From Bacteroidetes bacterium GWA2_31_9b (lineage in GTDB: Bacteria; Bacteroidota; Bacteroidia; Bacteroidales; UBA12077), in assembly GCA_001769005.1 (NCBI GenBank), contig MENE01000119.1, forward strand, positions 5,377 to 13,558: DNA of 8,182 nt, read 5' to 3'. The translations under genes and the position numbers were made by a program. Shown one piece after another: positions 6,060-8,182 of this stretch (position 1 is its first letter; each line of letters begins with the position of its first letter). The notes below the pieces were generated by a model, which worked only from the letters and a program-made list of their open reading frames with translations, ran no database searches and had not been told where the DNA came from.

Positions 6060-7238
6060 ATGAAACCATTAAAAATTGGTAATATTCAAGTAAAACTACC
6101 TATTATTCAGGGTGGAATGGGAGTTGGAATTTCTTTATCAGGGTTAGCGTCTGCTGTAGCAAACGCAGGAGGTATTGGAGTAATTTCTGCCGTTGCAATT
6201 GGAATGACAGAACCTGATTATATGAAAAATTTTAGGGAAGCTAACAAAAGAGCATTGCGAAAAGAAATTCAAAAAGCCAGAAGCCTCACTGATGGTGTAT
6301 TGGGAGTTAATTTAATGGTTGCTGTAACCGATTATGAAGAACTTTTAACTGTTGCATTAGAAGAAAAAATTGATGTTATTATACTTGGAGCAGGCTTACC
6401 TTTAAAAATGCCAAAATATGTTACTGATAATGGTTTTGAAAACATTCACACCAAGTTTATACCTAAAGTATCATCAGCAAAAGCTGCAAAAGTAATTTTC
6501 TCTTTCTGGGCAAAAAATTTCAATCATGTTCCTGATGCAGTTGTGGTTGAAGGACCAATGGCCGGGGGGCATTTAGGATTTAAAAAAGATGATTTAAAAA
6601 ATGACGTTGTTCCTTTATCTGAGTTAGTGGAAGAAACAGTTAATGAAATTAGTTTTTTCGAAAAAGAATTTAATAAAGAAATTCCTGTAATTGCTGGTGG
6701 TGGTATATATACAGGTAAAGATATGTATAAAATAATGCAGCATGGAGCAAAAGGTGTTAAAATGGGTAGCCGTTTTGTAACTACTAATGAATGTGATGCA
6801 TCTATCAAGTTTAAAGAAACTTATATTAATGCCAAAGAAGAAGATATTATAATAATTAATAGCCCCGTAGGATTGCCAGGGAGAGCTATACGTAATAATT
6901 TTGTGAATCAAATAAGTGAAGGAAATACAAAACCATTTAAATGTGCCTGGAAATGTTTAAAATCATGCGATTTTAGAACAGCTCCATATTGTATTGCACA
7001 GGCACTTTTTAATGCTGCTCGTGGAAATATGGAAGAAGGTTTTGCTTTTGCTGGATCGAAAGCTTATATGGCCAAAAAAATCCAGTCTGTATCCGATGTG
7101 GTTTTAGAATTAAAGATTGATTATTATAAAATGAAATACTCTGAGTATATCAGAAATTATTTAGGTGAAAATATGATTTCTCCAAAAATTAATTTTGAAG
7201 AATTAATTCCTACTTTGCCTAGAATTAAATTAGCATAA
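6060..7238 (+). CDS. Nitronate monooxygenase-like FMN-dependent oxidoreductase with a four-cysteine cluster
   Basis: A 392-residue protein of the nitronate monooxygenase / 2-nitropropane dioxygenase family, FMN-binding TIM barrels whose best-studied members oxidise alkyl nitronates. Visible family features are the N-terminal LPIIQGGMGVGIS (13-25), LASAVANAGGIGVIS, a GVNLMVAV strand and VVEGPMAGGHLG, with H171 at the position of the catalytic histidine. The phosphate-binding segments IAGGGIYTG and GVKMGSRFVTT follow. It is longer than the approximately 310-350 residues of simple members. The extra C-terminal part holds Cys at 295, 299, 303 and 311 (pattern C-x3-C-x3-C-x7-C), then CIAQALFNAARG and AGSKAY. 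The cysteines might bind metal or an iron-sulfur cluster, but this is not shown. Related barrels include the FabK enoyl-ACP reductases, so the substrate is uncertain. It follows the LytTR gene and repeat array and ends at its own terminator. Confidence 0.85.
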   Translation: MKPLKIGNIQVKLPIIQGGMGVGISLSGLASAVANAGGIGVISAVAIGMTEPDYMKNFREANKRALRKEIQKARSLTDGVLGVNLMVAVTDYEELLTVALEEKIDVIILGAGLPLKMPKYVTDNGFENIHTKFIPKVSSAKAAKVIFSFWAKNFNHVPDAVVVEGPMAGGHLGFKKDDLKNDVVPLSELVEETVNEISFFEKEFNKEIPVIAGGGIYTGKDMYKIMQHGAKGVKMGSRFVTTNECDASIKFKETYINAKEEDIIIINSPVGLPGRAIRNNFVNQISEGNTKPFKCAWKCLKSCDFRTAPYCIAQALFNAARGNMEEGFAFAGSKAYMAKKIQSVSDVVLELKIDYYKMKYSEYIRNYLGENMISPKINFEELIPTLPRIKLA

Positions 7239-7259
7239 AAATCAGAAAAAAATAAATAC

Positions 7260-7290
7260 AAGCCCGAAATTAATTTTTTGGGCTTTTTTA
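7260..7290 (+). terminator. Rho-independent terminator of the flavoprotein gene
   Basis: AAGCCC (7260-7265) pairs with GGGCTT (7280-7285), and the stem can extend through a G-U pair and three A-U pairs to about 10 bp. It is followed by a T run (7284-7289). It begins 21 bp after the stop codon and separates the flavoprotein from the cupin gene, which therefore needs its own promoter. Confidence 0.88.
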
Positions 7291-7374
7291 TATTTAATCA
7301 ACGACTTACTTAATCGTATTCTCATTTTTTTATTTTCTTAAGAATTGAAAATCGAATTTTATAATTTCAAAATT

Positions 7375-7383
7375 AGGGATGAA
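7375..7383 (-). promoter_or_regulatory. Inverted single copy of the TTCATCCCT box upstream of the cupin gene
   Basis: AGGGATGAA on the plus strand is the exact reverse complement of TTCATCCCT, the core of the second and third boxes of the array at 5927-5979. It lies 53 bp before the cupin ATG. I found no second half-site 20-21 bp to either side. A shared regulator for the flavoprotein and cupin genes is inference. Confidence 0.4.
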
Positions 7384-7436
7384 CTTTTAATTTACTTATT
7401 TGTACTATTTATATTGACTTATTAATTTACATAATT

Positions 7437-7763
7437 ATGAATGATAAAATTGACCACTCAGAGGTATTTGATTTTGCTCAAAAAGCAGACTATTCAAGTG
7501 ATAGCATTGTAAGTAAACGAATAATTCAAAAACCGGTTGGAAATGTAACACTTTTTGCTTTCGATAAAGGTCAGGAACTTAGCGAGCATTCTGCTCCATT
7601 TGATGCAATAGTTCAGGTTTTAGAAGGAAACGCACAAATCATAATTAATAAAATAGCTTATGAACTCAAACAAGGGCAATCAATTATTATGCCTGCAAAT
7701 TTTACACATGCTGTTAAAGCAACATCAAAGTTTAAAATGCTATTAACTATGATTAAAGAATAA
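7437..7763 (+). CDS. Small single-domain cupin protein
   Basis: A 108-residue cytosolic protein consisting of one cupin beta-barrel. Cupin motif 1 is around G45 to G64: H51 in SEHSAPFDAIVQVLEG, where the second histidine of the usual HxH is replaced by alanine, leaving H51 and perhaps D56 as ligands. Motif 2 is G80 to H91 (GQSIIMPANFTHAVKA), with Asn in place of the common Gly in PxG. Metal binding is therefore possible through H51 and H91 but incomplete compared with classical cupins. No enzymatic activity can be assigned; many small cupins of the HSAPFDA type are uncharacterised. The ATG has no Shine-Dalgarno and no clean TAnnTTTG promoter upstream. The gene stands alone between the flavoprotein terminator and the hairpin at 7796-7836. 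It carries one inverted copy of the repeat box 53 bp upstream. Confidence 0.85.
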   Translation: MNDKIDHSEVFDFAQKADYSSDSIVSKRIIQKPVGNVTLFAFDKGQELSEHSAPFDAIVQVLEGNAQIIINKIAYELKQGQSIIMPANFTHAVKATSKFKMLLTMIKE

Positions 7764-7795
7764 AAGCAGTGACTTCTGATCATGTTTTAAATAAT

Positions 7796-7836
7796 AAGAT
7801 AAATACAATATTGATTTTTAATATTGTATTTATCTT
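7796..7836. terminator. Bidirectional terminator hairpin between convergent genes
   Basis: A perfect 17-bp inverted repeat (left arm 7796-7812, right arm 7820-7836) with a 7-nt loop, GATTTTT. It lies 32 bp after the cupin stop and 29 bp after the stop of the converging DUF386 gene. The stem is almost all A/T. T-rich bases follow on both strands (TTTATT on plus, TTATTATTT on minus), which fits use from either side. Confidence 0.75.
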
Positions 7837-7865
7837 TATTAGAAATGATATCTGAAATTTATTTT

Positions 7866-8182
7866 CTATTCAACCGCAACTTTTACAACAATTTTAATTA
7901 CTTCTTCAGGTTTGTCAATTAATAATCCAGGCATATGAATGTCGTGAGGAAAGAATACGGTGAAGTGATTTTTTTCAACATCAACAAAATTTAATTTACC
8001 TGAGTGTTTTTGAAGATCCTTTTCTGAATCGTACTGTTCATGGGCGAAATTGTCGAAATGCCCGAACCCCATACGCTCTTTCCCTGAAATAACTAGCTGA
8101 ATGTCGATATATTTTTTGTGACTTTCTGAAAAACTATCGTCAATACTCTTAGAAAAATAAGTATTAATAAGTACAAATAATT
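7866..8182 (-). CDS. YhcH/YjgK/YiaL family (DUF386) protein, N-terminus cut by window edge
   Basis: The frame is open from the right edge to a TAG at 7866-7868, giving 105 complete codons, so the N-terminal part (roughly 40-50 residues of a family protein near 150) is missing. An internal Met at 8072 is not the start: the upstream codons in the same frame encode HKKYIDIQLVISGKERMGFG, a core family motif. Further matches are YDSEKDLQ, the metal-site region FTVFFPHDIHMPG, and the ending VIKIVVKVAVE. The family (COG2731) includes E. coli NanQ, the N-acetylneuraminate anomerase, and EbgC; members are cupin-like cytosolic proteins acting on sugars, often sialic acid. Which sugar applies here cannot be told without neighbours to the right. 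It converges on the cupin gene and shares the hairpin between them. Confidence 0.87.
   Translation of the reverse strand, partial: LFVLINTYFSKSIDDSFSESHKKYIDIQLVISGKERMGFGHFDNFAHEQYDSEKDLQKHSGKLNFVDVEKNHFTVFFPHDIHMPGLLIDKPEEVIKIVVKVAVE

Noticed and set aside
6524..6911. Two overlapping minus-strand open frames opposite the flavoprotein gene
   Set aside because: They overlap each other and a well-supported gene; the translations have no recognisable domain.

Overview
The window is AT-rich DNA from a member of the Bacteroidota. The evidence is the low-GC codon use, start codons without clear Shine-Dalgarno sequences, several exact matches to the Bacteroidota -7 promoter element TAnnTTTG, and gene families typical of the phylum (a secreted subtilase with a Bacteroidota-type N-terminus, a four-helix membrane LytTR regulator, a DnaK ending in DFEEVK). 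I cannot name a genus.

Left block, minus strand (1-3163). dnaK is transcribed leftwards and ends at a strong intrinsic terminator. Then comes a two-gene secreted-protein unit: an exported MORN-repeat (YwqK-like) protein and the signal peptide plus N-terminal region of a subtilisin-family (S8) protease that runs off the left edge.

The 273-bp divergent region between dnaK and panB (3164-3436) holds a good panB promoter. On the dnaK side it holds two different pairs of 9-bp direct repeats and no CIRCE element, so dnaK regulation here is probably not by HrcA.

Middle block, plus strand (3437-5905). panB (pantothenate/CoA biosynthesis) is followed 49 bp later by an RluA-family pseudouridine synthase, then by a membrane-anchored LytTR transcription regulator with no receiver domain.

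Right block. A nitronate monooxygenase-like flavoprotein with a four-cysteine cluster (6060-7238) and a small cupin protein (7437-7763) are each separately terminated. A DUF386 (YhcH/YjgK/YiaL) gene converges from the right edge and is cut by it.

The most interesting signal is non-coding. Three copies of a TTTCATCCCT-like box, spaced 20-21 bp (two helical turns) apart, lie between the LytTR gene and the flavoprotein gene. A fourth copy, in the opposite orientation, lies upstream of the cupin gene. Two-turn spacing of direct repeats is how LytTR proteins bind DNA, so I infer a local regulon: membrane LytTR sensor, flavoprotein and cupin. I see no mobile element, CRISPR array, tRNA or rRNA. Most genes are ordinary housekeeping or conserved families.
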